From NCBI GenBank assembly GCA_051878935.1, contig JBJELB010000093.1, positions 1 to 6,027 on the forward strand: a stretch of 6,027 nt of DNA, read 5' to 3'. The position numbers were made by a program, and so were the translations under genes. The notes beneath the pieces are model-generated. The model worked only from the letters and a program-made list of their open reading frames with translations. It did no database searches and was not told the DNA's origin. Source of the stretch: CANQDT01 sp051878935 (GTDB lineage Bacteria > Bacillota > Clostridia > Lachnospirales > Lachnospiraceae). Of this stretch, positions 1-6,027 are shown piece by piece (position 1 is the stretch's first letter; each line of letters opens with the position of its first letter).

Positions 1-335
1 ACAGTGGCATTTATGACATGATGCCCCAGACCATGCAGATATACATGGATAACTGTGAAAATAAGGAACGCGGGCGAGTCTTAAAAGTTCTTGCTGAACT
101 TACAGAAAGAACCGGATTTGCCAGTGCCATTAATACAGTGGATGAAGCAGTCCGGCTGAATGCAACAGATCCGGACAGTCTGCAGAGCCTTTACAGACGA
201 ACTTATGCAGATGTACCGCTTCTGCCTCCGCTTGAAAATAAGGCTTTACTGCCACAGCAGAAGGTCATTCCCTTCAGGAACGATCTGAAGATGCTGGATG
301 CTGCCCTTAAGAAGGGAGGTGCATCAAATGGCTGA
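1..335 (+). CDS. istA: IS21-family transposase IstA, C-terminal fragment (5' cut by window edge)
   Basis: The frame is open from base 3 through the window's left edge, so the gene begins upstream and 110 C-terminal residues are visible. The segment has the helical C-terminal tail expected after the DDE integrase core of IstA: a stretch like IYMDNCENKERGRVLKVLAE, then a T-D-P-DSLQSLYRR helix and a proline/leucine-rich end. The catalytic DDE residues are not in view. IstA is the DNA strand-cutting and joining transposase that works with IstB. Its stop (TGA, 333-335) overlaps the istB start in the string ATGGCTGA, which implies coupled translation. Identification rests on this tail plus the unmistakable istB next door. 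The ATG codons at 18 and 21 are internal and are not the start. Confidence 0.88.
   Translation, partial: SGIYDMMPQTMQIYMDNCENKERGRVLKVLAELTERTGFASAINTVDEAVRLNATDPDSLQSLYRRTYADVPLLPPLENKALLPQQKVIPFRNDLKMLDAALKKGGASNG
312..320 (+). promoter_or_regulatory. Ribosome binding site of istB
   Basis: AAGGGAGGT lies 7 nt before the ATG at 328, inside the last codons of istA. It fixes the istB start at 328. The in-frame ATG at 298 lies upstream of this site and has no comparable signal of its own. Confidence 0.8.
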
Positions 336-1101
336 TATAGAAAAATCCATTGCAGAATGCTGCAAACAGCTCAAACTGTCTACAAACTTTGCTGGGCAGG
401 CTTTTGAGCAGAAAGGAAACACACCGCAGGAATACCTTTTAAACCTTCTGACAAACGAAATTGAATACCGTACAGCGAAGAGAACGAGCAAGTTTCTCAA
501 TACCGCCGGATTTCCACGCAGATATCGCGCGGAAGAATTCCGGACAGATGAGATAGATTTCCCGGAAGATGTCAGTTTTCAGAGTCTTTTGGATCTTGAT
601 TTCTATCACGCAGGCAAAAACGTTATCATGTATGGCGGAACCGGAACCGGTAAGACCATGCTTTCCATCCTGATTGGCATGTCTGCCTGTAACCAGGAAA
701 TCCCGGTAAGATTCTACCGTACTGCCGGACTTATCAATCTCTTTTCCGAAAGCCAGATCAGTGGAAAGCTTACTGCACTGAAAAAGAAGCTTAACAGTGC
801 CCAGATACTGATACTGGATGAATTCGGATATGTTCCGTATGACCGCACCGGTTCACAGCTTCTGTTTGATTATCTGTCTGAGATACACGAACAGAAATCC
901 GTGATTCTTAACACGAATCTTGAATTCTCGCAGTGGGTGAATGTTCTTTATGACCAGAGGATGACAACAGCACTGATTGGTCGGCTCACACACCATGTGG
1001 AATTGATTCTGTTTCCCGGAATTAATAACCGGTTACGTGAGTCAAGTATCAATGAAACCCTTTCACGGATCAGCAGTCAGGAGGCAGGTAACAATGGCTA
1101 A
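328..1101 (+). CDS. istB: IS21-family helper ATPase IstB
   Basis: This is a complete 257-residue protein, the usual IstB length of about 250. IstB is an AAA+ ATPase that remodels target DNA and selects the insertion site for the IstA transposase. The sequence shows a helical N-terminal region (about 1-70). It then has a Walker A motif GGTGTGKT at residues 103-110 (lysine 109) and a Walker B ILILDEFGY with D164 and E165. A sensor-like LNTNLEFSQW stretch lies near 194-203, with asparagines 195 and 197. GRLTHH at 218-223 carries the candidate arginine finger R219. All key ATPase residues are present, so the protein looks functional. The start overlaps the istA stop by 8 nt, and the stop overlaps the next ORF's start by 8 nt (ATGGCTAA), so it sits in the middle of a coupled three-gene unit. 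Confidence 0.95.
   Translation: MADIEKSIAECCKQLKLSTNFAGQAFEQKGNTPQEYLLNLLTNEIEYRTAKRTSKFLNTAGFPRRYRAEEFRTDEIDFPEDVSFQSLLDLDFYHAGKNVIMYGGTGTGKTMLSILIGMSACNQEIPVRFYRTAGLINLFSESQISGKLTALKKKLNSAQILILDEFGYVPYDRTGSQLLFDYLSEIHEQKSVILNTNLEFSQWVNVLYDQRMTTALIGRLTHHVELILFPGINNRLRESSINETLSRISSQEAGNNG
1079..1084 (+). promoter_or_regulatory. Ribosome binding site of the small third IS ORF
   Basis: A perfect AGGAGG lies within the end of istB, 9 nt before the ATG at 1094. It supports 1094 as the real start. The earlier in-frame ATG at 1037 is buried in istB and has no such site. Confidence 0.75.
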
Positions 1102-1336
1102 AAATAATAAAGTTATCAAGGAACAAAATATAGATCAAAATCTTCAGGAACGCTACGAAGAGATGAATGATTTTCTTCTTGACCTCATAGAGGATCACAA
1201 GCGTGCCGAAGAAGATTTGAAATATCTGAAGGATTTCGTCCATTACAAAAGGCTGGATGAAGAGTTCCGCTATTTCAGGAAACATGCACATGAGGATGAA
1301 AACTCGGAACTTCCGTTTCCATACCTCACGCTGTAA
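1094..1336 (+). CDS. Small charged protein encoded as third gene of the IS21 element
   Basis: This 80-residue protein has no function I recognise. It is very rich in charged residues and looks almost entirely helical. Residues about 10-60 alternate E/D/K/R with L/Y/F in a pattern compatible with a coiled coil (for example ERYEEMNDFLLDLIEDHKRA), followed by a short hydrophobic C-terminal tail, PFPYLTL. It has no signal peptide, membrane segment or cysteine. It begins inside the istB stop region (ATGGCTAA) behind a perfect AGGAGG, so it is likely to be translated together with istB. Its place before the right-end repeats makes it part of the IS. A role as a transposition accessory or regulatory factor is a guess from position only. 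Most IS21 elements are described with just istA and istB. Confidence 0.72.
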   Translation: MAKNNKVIKEQNIDQNLQERYEEMNDFLLDLIEDHKRAEEDLKYLKDFVHYKRLDEEFRYFRKHAHEDENSELPFPYLTL

Positions 1337-1365
1337 CAACTAAATATGTCTGCAATGGCTATGCG

Positions 1366-1386
1366 GCTGGCAGGATAGCTGCCAGT
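1366..1386 (+). terminator. Hairpin after the IS genes, possible weak terminator
   Basis: CTGGCAG (1367-1373) and CTGCCAG (1379-1385) form a perfect 7-bp stem around the 5-nt loop GATAG, extendable by one G-T pair. It lies 30 nt after the last IS stop codon. No run of T follows, so it is not a classic intrinsic terminator. It could instead slow read-through or block translation into the IS end. Function is inferred. Confidence 0.35.
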
Positions 1387-1392
1387 CGAGGC

Positions 1393-1468
1393 TTTGCAAC
1401 TTTGTCCAATTTGGACTTGCAATAATGTCCAAAAATGTTTTGCAACTTTGTCCAAAAAGTGCTTGCAA
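1393..1468 (+). repeat. Right-end transposase-binding-type repeats of the IS, 23-nt period
   Basis: Related copies begin at 1393, 1416, 1439 and 1462, each exactly 23 nt after the previous one. Copies 1 and 3 share the identical 17-mer TTTGCAACTTTGTCCAA. Copy 2 reads CTTGCAATAATGTCCAA, and copy 4 keeps only CTTGCAA before the presumed tip. Multiple repeats inside the ends are typical of IS21-family elements, where they are thought to bind IstA. The left-end counterpart is not in the window. A tight inverted repeat, GTCCAA-T-TTGGAC (1404-1416), bridges copies 1 and 2. Confidence 0.75.
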
Positions 1469-3762
1469 AAAACACGGATTATGTATCTCAGCTTGCTACC
1501 ATCTCGATTACGGATGGAGAATTACTTACTTATACGATACAGATGACAAGGGAGGATAGTTTGCCAGCAGTAGCATATGATGATAGTTTCCTTAATACGA
1601 TATCGCTAAATACACAATTTTCTTTATATTATACAGGGAGAAGAATTGGTTGTGGTAGCGGATTGAATGATTATGGACAAATAGGAGATGGAAGTACAAC
1701 AAATCATTCACTTCCTACAGAAAATTTAACTGACATTATGCAAGTAGCAGCCGGTAAAAGTCATAGTGTATTTCTAAAGAAAGATGGAACGGTATGGACG
1801 GTTGGATATAACGGATATGGACAATTAGGAAATGGAACGAGAACGAATTCGATCAACATTGTTCAGGTAACTGCTTTAGAAAATGTAGTATCGATTGCAG
1901 CGGGAGATAATCATACAGTAGCAGTCAAATCAGATGGAACGGTATGGACTTTTGGAACAAATAGTAATGGTGTGTTAGGAATCGGTGCAGCCATTCCAAG
2001 CTATTCATCCATACCGGTGCAAGTAACAGGAATTACTAATGCAAAAGCGGTTGCTTGTGGTTATAACCATACACTGGTGTTATTGGAAGATGGCAGTGTA
2101 TATGCATGGGGATATAACGGGTATGGACAATTAGGAAATGGTAGTAAAGTAAATACAAACAGCCCGGTTGCTGTAACAGATTTACAAGATGTAAAGAGAA
2201 TCTCCGCATATGGTAATAGCAGCATGGCATTGAAAAAATATGGAACGGTATATGGATGGGGATATCAGTACAATAACATGTTTGGAAATAATGAAAACAG
2301 CTATCCTATAACTCCGGTTCAGCATCCGTATTTTCATGATATTCGAGATATTGCCTGTGGCTTGCGACATATATTGGTTTTGAAAAACGATGGAACTGTT
2401 TGGGGTATGGGAATGAATACCGTTTGCCAGTTGGGTGATGATTGGGAAGGCGAAGGGGATGAGCCGACGCAGGCAAAAGGACTTGGTTCAGTAGTATATA
2501 TCGCAACAGCATTTGGACATAGTATGGCACTTAAAAGTGATGGAACAATATGGAGTTGGGGTGCTACCGCTTATGGTGCTTTAGGTCAGGGTGATACATC
2601 AAGCTTAAGAGTTCCGACTCAGATACCTGACATTTTAGGAAAGAAAATGAATACATCCTTTGATACAGCATGGATGCTGGATGAGGATCAGCTTTATGAT
2701 GATGAGATATCAGTAAAGGGACAACATCGTTACTATAAATTTAAGGCTAAATACAGTGGTGCCTATACGATCCATACTACAAGTGGTCTGGATCATACAG
2801 GAGGAACCTGTGACACCTATGGTTATCTCTACGACAACAAAAAACAGTTATTATCATCAAATGATGATGGTCTGAAATCTCCAAATATACGTGATTTTTA
2901 TATTACGAAACAGCTTGTGGCACGTAAAACGTATTATATTAAGGTGAGATTATTTAGCTCGACCAGAACAGGTGATTATACCTTATCGATAACCGGACCA
3001 TATGTACAGGATGCTACGGTAGAACAGGCAACGAATCCAAAACTCTACTATGCATTAAGACAGAATCATACCAATTTGGATAGTGGTAATTCCGGTACGA
3101 TCACAGCAACTGAACTGGAAGGGCTAACAGGGCTTTTGGATTTAAGTGGTTACAAGCTTACCAGTGTGGAGGGGTTGCAAGCCTGCCGCAATGTAACAGA
3201 ACTATATCTTGATCATAACCAGCTGACTTCGCTCGCACCACTTGAATATTTGAGCAACCTGGAATATCTGGATATCAGCCATAATCAAGTCAGCGATGTT
3301 AGTGCCTTGTATGGATTATCGGCATTAAAGACACTGGATGTATCATCAAATCAGATTGCATCCATCACCGACATTCTGCCAATGAGTGGTTTACAGAATC
3401 TGTATATTAATCACAATCAAATCAGTACTTTGAATAATATCGGTGAATTAGGTGATTTGGAACACCTGATGATTCGAGGAAACGAATTAACAACACTTGC
3501 GGGGGTAGAGAATCTTAGTCAGTTGCATCAGTTAGATGCAAGTAATAATGCAATTAGTAATATAACGGCATTAGCAAATCTGACAGAATTGAACGATTTA
3601 CGACTGACAAATAACGAGATTTCCTCCGTGGGGCAGATAGAAAACCGTTCCTATAACATGCTATATCTGGATAAGAACCCATTGAGCAATGGAGAAGTGG
3701 AAAAGGTTAAAACGATGAATGCTTTAGTCAAAGTATACCATCCGCAAAAGGAGGTTGAATAG
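1435..3762 (+). CDS. RCC1-propeller / PPC-like / leucine-rich-repeat surface protein, 5' end lost to the IS insertion
   Basis: The open frame encodes 775 residues, but the first 13 codons are IS end sequence and the native start is missing, so this is probably a truncated gene. Residues about 72-410 hold six full RCC1-type blades of about 50 residues and a closing half blade. They show recurring GYNGYGQLGNG and H-x-hydrophobic-x-LKSDGTVW motifs, which should form a seven-bladed beta-propeller. Residues about 413-522 resemble a PPC-type beta-sandwich (Y-x-F-x-A ... GAYTIHT ... YTLSITGP). Residues 534-566 form an LRR cap containing an EF-hand-like loop (549-560). From 567 come seven exact 22-residue leucine-rich repeats, an eighth of 21, and a cap near 755. 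Such combinations occur in secreted or surface adhesion proteins, and the missing N-terminus probably carried a signal peptide. The ATG at 1435 has no ribosome binding site; a TTG at 1561 behind AAGGGAGG is an alternative start. The gene ends 2 nt before the RHS gene. Function beyond binding is unknown. Confidence 0.8.
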   Translation: MFCNFVQKVLAKNTDYVSQLATISITDGELLTYTIQMTREDSLPAVAYDDSFLNTISLNTQFSLYYTGRRIGCGSGLNDYGQIGDGSTTNHSLPTENLTDIMQVAAGKSHSVFLKKDGTVWTVGYNGYGQLGNGTRTNSINIVQVTALENVVSIAAGDNHTVAVKSDGTVWTFGTNSNGVLGIGAAIPSYSSIPVQVTGITNAKAVACGYNHTLVLLEDGSVYAWGYNGYGQLGNGSKVNTNSPVAVTDLQDVKRISAYGNSSMALKKYGTVYGWGYQYNNMFGNNENSYPITPVQHPYFHDIRDIACGLRHILVLKNDGTVWGMGMNTVCQLGDDWEGEGDEPTQAKGLGSVVYIATAFGHSMALKSDGTIWSWGATAYGALGQGDTSSLRVPTQIPDILGKKMNTSFDTAWMLDEDQLYDDEISVKGQHRYYKFKAKYSGAYTIHTTSGLDHTGGTCDTYGYLYDNKKQLLSSNDDGLKSPNIRDFYITKQLVARKTYYIKVRLFSSTRTGDYTLSITGPYVQDATVEQATNPKLYYALRQNHTNLDSGNSGTITATELEGLTGLLDLSGYKLTSVEGLQACRNVTELYLDHNQLTSLAPLEYLSNLEYLDISHNQVSDVSALYGLSALKTLDVSSNQIASITDILPMSGLQNLYINHNQISTLNNIGELGDLEHLMIRGNELTTLAGVENLSQLHQLDASNNAISNITALANLTELNDLRLTNNEISSVGQIENRSYNMLYLDKNPLSNGEVEKVKTMNALVKVYHPQKEVE
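1804..2141 (+). repeat. Near-identical DNA repeats between RCC1 blades
   Basis: The 32-nt segments 1804-1835 and 2110-2141 differ at one base and both encode the GYNGYGQLGNG blade start. They lie 306 nt apart, exactly two blades of 51 codons. A second pair, the 17-mer GATGGAACGGTATGGAC at 1783-1799 and 1933-1949, is identical. Identity at the DNA level points to recent duplication or gene conversion of blades rather than protein-level conservation alone. Confidence 0.7.
3747..3754 (+). promoter_or_regulatory. Ribosome binding site of the RHS-repeat gene
   Basis: AAAGGAGG lies within the last codons of the RCC1/LRR gene, 10 nt before the ATG at 3765. It fixes the start of the downstream gene and indicates translation from a shared transcript. 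Confidence 0.8.
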
Positions 3763-3764
3763 AT

Positions 3765-6027
3765 ATGAAGAAACGAATCCTTTCTATATTGCTATGTATC
3801 ATTATGCTATGCAATAGTAATTCGGTAAACATCTATGCATATGCTGAAGAATCTGTTGAAGATGAGATAGTACAGTCAGAAATAATGGAAACAGAAGAAT
3901 CGGAAGTATTAATGGCAACTTCTTCCGCGCAAGAAGATGAGATAGGGCAGCTTTGGACAGTGACAGCCGGTTACCATCCTGACCTTTCTGGCATCATGCC
4001 TCTGGATGCGGATGAAGATGCCTTGAGCAACTATCTGGCATCACTAACTCCGAATTACATGAATCAAACAATTAATGACCGTTTTCGGAACAGTAATTCG
4101 GACGTATCAGTTTCGACATTTACAGGCGGGGCACACATTGATGCTACGGATCTTTCTTTACCTGGTAAGAATGGGCTGGATCTTACTATCAGTCGCTTTT
4201 ATCAGAGTGAAGATAGTCAATTGGGGTTTCGTGTACCGGGGGAAACAAAACGAGGGGTGAAACAAACCTCATATTTAAGCCGGAGATTTAACCTTGGTTT
4301 AGGGTGGTCGTTTGGTTTTCCGTCGGTAGAAAAGGTGCATGATAACTCCGGAGATACGTCGGATATCATATATTATCACGATGGAACGGGCGGACAATAC
4401 AAGTATAATTATTCTGTATATCCAACAGAAAGTGATCCGGAGCGTTATAGCACAAGATTAGAAGGATATTATACCGATAATGTTACGTTTCATGCTGAAG
4501 ACACCAGTTATACCAGAGAAGGGTATCAATCCCAGTATTCTTTTAAAGATAGCAACAATACTATGGAATACTTTGGTTCTGAAGGAGAACTAATAGCTAT
4601 AAAAGACCGTTTGGGGAATGAGATAACTTACGATTATGAAAAGATGCCGGCAGAAAATCTGGTGCCATATGATAGTTATGACAGATATAGCTGGTATCCA
4701 TATCAATTCTCTGATCAGGGAGATTATATCAAATGGACGCGGGAATCTAATAGCTTATACAGATATGGAGATCTGTATACCAGTATAGAAGCATTAGATC
4801 CGGATATTGATGACTATTATTATAGTCTGTACTACACAGCGGTTGATGAGAATAACCTTGCTTTCAGTGGTACAGTTTCTGTATCCTATGTTTTATTGGA
4901 TAAGGATAAAAATGAGATTGGTACAGAGGAATATTCCCTAACCAGTTTTACACCGGATACATACAATACGAGAGAACATATTGAAGGACAGATAAATATC
5001 AATCGAGATGAATTTGAAGAAGGTGAAAAACCGGAATATATTAAACTTGGTATTCATGTCCGTTTGGCGGATAATACAATTCGCTTTGAAGATATCCGGT
5101 TATCTCCGATGCGTTCTATGTTATCTAAGATAACGGATACATTAGGACGTACGGTTACCTTTACTTACGAAGATACGTTACATGACAGAGACAGTGAAGA
5201 TTATCTGGATAAGATGACGTTAACGGTGAAAGATGCCGAAGGTAATCATATCCGGGATATCGTATATCGAAGAGAAAAATTAGTTGTAGATTTTGATATG
5301 ATGCATCCATATTATGTCATGCATGAAAATGTATATAATTATCTGTTAACCAGTTGTGATAACGGAGAATTCGTGAATCACTACGAATATTCAGGACATC
5401 GTTTTTTAGAGGAAATAAATAAAGGTGGGCTGGATAATAGTTGGTTCTATACTGATAATAGCCCATTGCTATCAAAAATAGAGAATCGCAACAGCTATGA
5501 TTATATTGAATACTATTTTATAGGAACTATCAAGTGGACTTCTAATGGTTGTGCTACGCAACATCGTGTTCTAAGAACTTATCGTAAAGATAAAAGTACA
5601 GATGAGACGGATTATGGCGAATATATGGTGAAAAGCTATTCTTACGAAGACGGAGATGTTTATAAAGATGAAACGGCATATATAGTAAACGGATTCTATG
5701 ATGGATTAGATCCGACATATGGATATTACATCTGTACTGTCTCCAATGAGAATGGCTCAATCGATAAGTATTATTATCAGAACGAAGTGGATGAGGCTGG
5801 AAGCCTGCCAAAGGTGCGTGGGAAAAGTAAACTGGCATTACTGAAAAAAGAAACCCATTATGAGAACAATTTCGCAGGCTGTGATGGAACCACAATTGAA
5901 TATACCTATGATGATTCTTATGCAGTCTCCAGTCCTTCCAGAATCAAAACAACCGAAAGAATCGATGGGGTAGAACGGGTTTACTATAACGATTATGCGT
6001 ACGATGAGGAATGTTCTCTTCTAAAAT
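3765..6027 (+). CDS. Secreted RHS/YD-repeat protein, N-terminal part (3' cut by window edge)
   Basis: The frame is open from the ATG at 3765 to the window end with no stop: 754 codons of what must be a larger protein. Residues 1-27 form a signal peptide (MKKR, hydrophobic ILSILLCIIMLC, likely cleavage after IYAYA). An acidic linker of about 35 residues follows. Residues about 119-190 resemble the front of RHS/wall-associated proteins (FTGGAHIDATDLSLPGKNGL, then GLGWSFGFPSVE). YD-type motifs appear at 281-292 (DRLGNEITYDYE), 456-469 (ITDTLGRTVTFTYE) and 707-717. Between the first two, residues about 310-450 look like an inserted jelly-roll, carbohydrate-binding-like module ending FEDIRLSP. RHS proteins form hollow beta-cages that often enclose a C-terminal toxin. 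The tip that would settle this is outside the window, so the toxin role is inference. The 2-nt gap makes it operonic with the RCC1/LRR gene. Confidence 0.85.
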   Translation, partial: MKKRILSILLCIIMLCNSNSVNIYAYAEESVEDEIVQSEIMETEESEVLMATSSAQEDEIGQLWTVTAGYHPDLSGIMPLDADEDALSNYLASLTPNYMNQTINDRFRNSNSDVSVSTFTGGAHIDATDLSLPGKNGLDLTISRFYQSEDSQLGFRVPGETKRGVKQTSYLSRRFNLGLGWSFGFPSVEKVHDNSGDTSDIIYYHDGTGGQYKYNYSVYPTESDPERYSTRLEGYYTDNVTFHAEDTSYTREGYQSQYSFKDSNNTMEYFGSEGELIAIKDRLGNEITYDYEKMPAENLVPYDSYDRYSWYPYQFSDQGDYIKWTRESNSLYRYGDLYTSIEALDPDIDDYYYSLYYTAVDENNLAFSGTVSVSYVLLDKDKNEIGTEEYSLTSFTPDTYNTREHIEGQININRDEFEEGEKPEYIKLGIHVRLADNTIRFEDIRLSPMRSMLSKITDTLGRTVTFTYEDTLHDRDSEDYLDKMTLTVKDAEGNHIRDIVYRREKLVVDFDMMHPYYVMHENVYNYLLTSCDNGEFVNHYEYSGHRFLEEINKGGLDNSWFYTDNSPLLSKIENRNSYDYIEYYFIGTIKWTSNGCATQHRVLRTYRKDKSTDETDYGEYMVKSYSYEDGDVYKDETAYIVNGFYDGLDPTYGYYICTVSNENGSIDKYYYQNEVDEAGSLPKVRGKSKLALLKKETHYENNFAGCDGTTIEYTYDDSYAVSSPSRIKTTERIDGVERVYYNDYAYDEECSLLK

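Larger units (their letters stand above)
1..1474 (+). mobile_element. IS21-family insertion sequence, right-hand portion
   Basis: This is the distal part of an IS21-type element. In order it shows the istA 3' end, a complete istB, a small third ORF, and a non-coding right terminus with 23-nt-spaced repeats. The istA-istB order with a short start/stop overlap and the repeated terminal binding sites are hallmarks of the IS21 family. The right tip is placed at 1474 because IS21-type ends usually finish in CA and the sequence there reads AAAAAACA; a tip at 1467 (TTGCA) is the alternative. The left end and the target-site duplication are outside the window, so the exact boundary is inferred. Just after the tip the sequence becomes the coding frame of an unrelated RCC1/LRR gene, which points to an insertion inside that gene. 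Confidence 0.85.

Noticed and set aside
298..327. Upstream in-frame ATG at 298 as the istB start
   Set aside because: The strong AAGGGAGGT at 312-320 is placed for the ATG at 328. Met-Ala-Asp at 328 also gives the normal IstB length and the classic short overlap with istA.
1037..1093. ATG at 1037 as the start of the small third ORF
   Set aside because: It lies deep in istB without a good ribosome binding site, whereas the ATG at 1094 has AGGAGG at 9 nt and a junction that mirrors istA-istB.
1070..1455. Minus-strand open frames opposite the third IS ORF and IS right end (1070-1339, 1270-1455)
   Set aside because: They are antisense to a supported gene or cross the IS end, with no recognisable domains or ribosome binding sites.
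1393..1468. CRISPR-like array because of evenly spaced repeats
   Set aside because: The repeats are about 17 nt with 6-nt gaps, far too short for CRISPR spacers, and they lie at an IS21 end where such repeats are expected.
1402..1500. Outward promoter in the IS right end driving the truncated gene
   Set aside because: TTGCAA and TTGGAC resemble -35 boxes, but I found no convincing -10 box at 16-18 nt, so no promoter is claimed.
2036..2530. Minus-strand open frames opposite the RCC1 region
   Set aside because: Their His/Tyr/Pro-rich translations are the reverse image of the repetitive RCC1 codons, with no independent coding evidence.
4075..4260. Plus-strand 61-codon frame inside the RHS gene
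   Set aside because: It lies in another frame of the clearly coding RHS sequence and has no ribosome binding site or recognisable content.
5554..5895. Minus-strand 113-codon frame inside the RHS gene
   Set aside because: It is antisense to YD-repeat coding sequence. Its His/Tyr/Leu-rich translation is a by-product of the tyrosine/aspartate-rich plus strand.

Overview
The window looks like accessory DNA from a Gram-positive, gut-type Firmicute, probably Lachnospiraceae or a relative. This is inferred from moderate-to-low GC, strong AGGAGG-type ribosome binding sites, many secreted repeat proteins and the style of the insertion sequence. No rRNA or other taxonomic marker is present, so the assignment is tentative. 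All recognised genes are on the + strand.

Region 1 (1 to about 1474) is the right-hand part of an IS21-family insertion sequence. It holds the C-terminus of the transposase IstA, the complete AAA+ helper ATPase IstB, a third small charged ORF of 80 codons, and a non-coding right end. That end carries a hairpin and four recognition-type repeats set exactly 23 nt apart. Both gene junctions use short start/stop overlaps (ATGGCTGA and ATGGCTAA), so the three genes appear translationally coupled. The left end of the element lies outside the window.

Region 2 (about 1475 to 3762) is a long gene for a surface-type protein with RCC1 beta-propeller repeats, a PPC-like beta domain, an EF-hand-like loop and eight 22-residue leucine-rich repeats. 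The IS end sits directly against its coding sequence, in frame. The native start and any signal peptide are missing, and the first codons of the remaining reading frame come from the IS.

Region 3 (3765 to the window end) is the N-terminal 754 codons of an open-ended gene for a secreted RHS/YD-repeat protein. It has a clear signal peptide and a strong ribosome binding site, and starts 2 nt after the stop of the RCC1/LRR gene. The two therefore form a tight operon, possibly a surface adhesin plus RHS exoprotein or polymorphic-toxin locus. The C-terminal tip that would decide a toxin function lies beyond the window. The IS insertion has removed the operon's native 5' end, so expression of both genes would now depend on IS read-through or internal signals.
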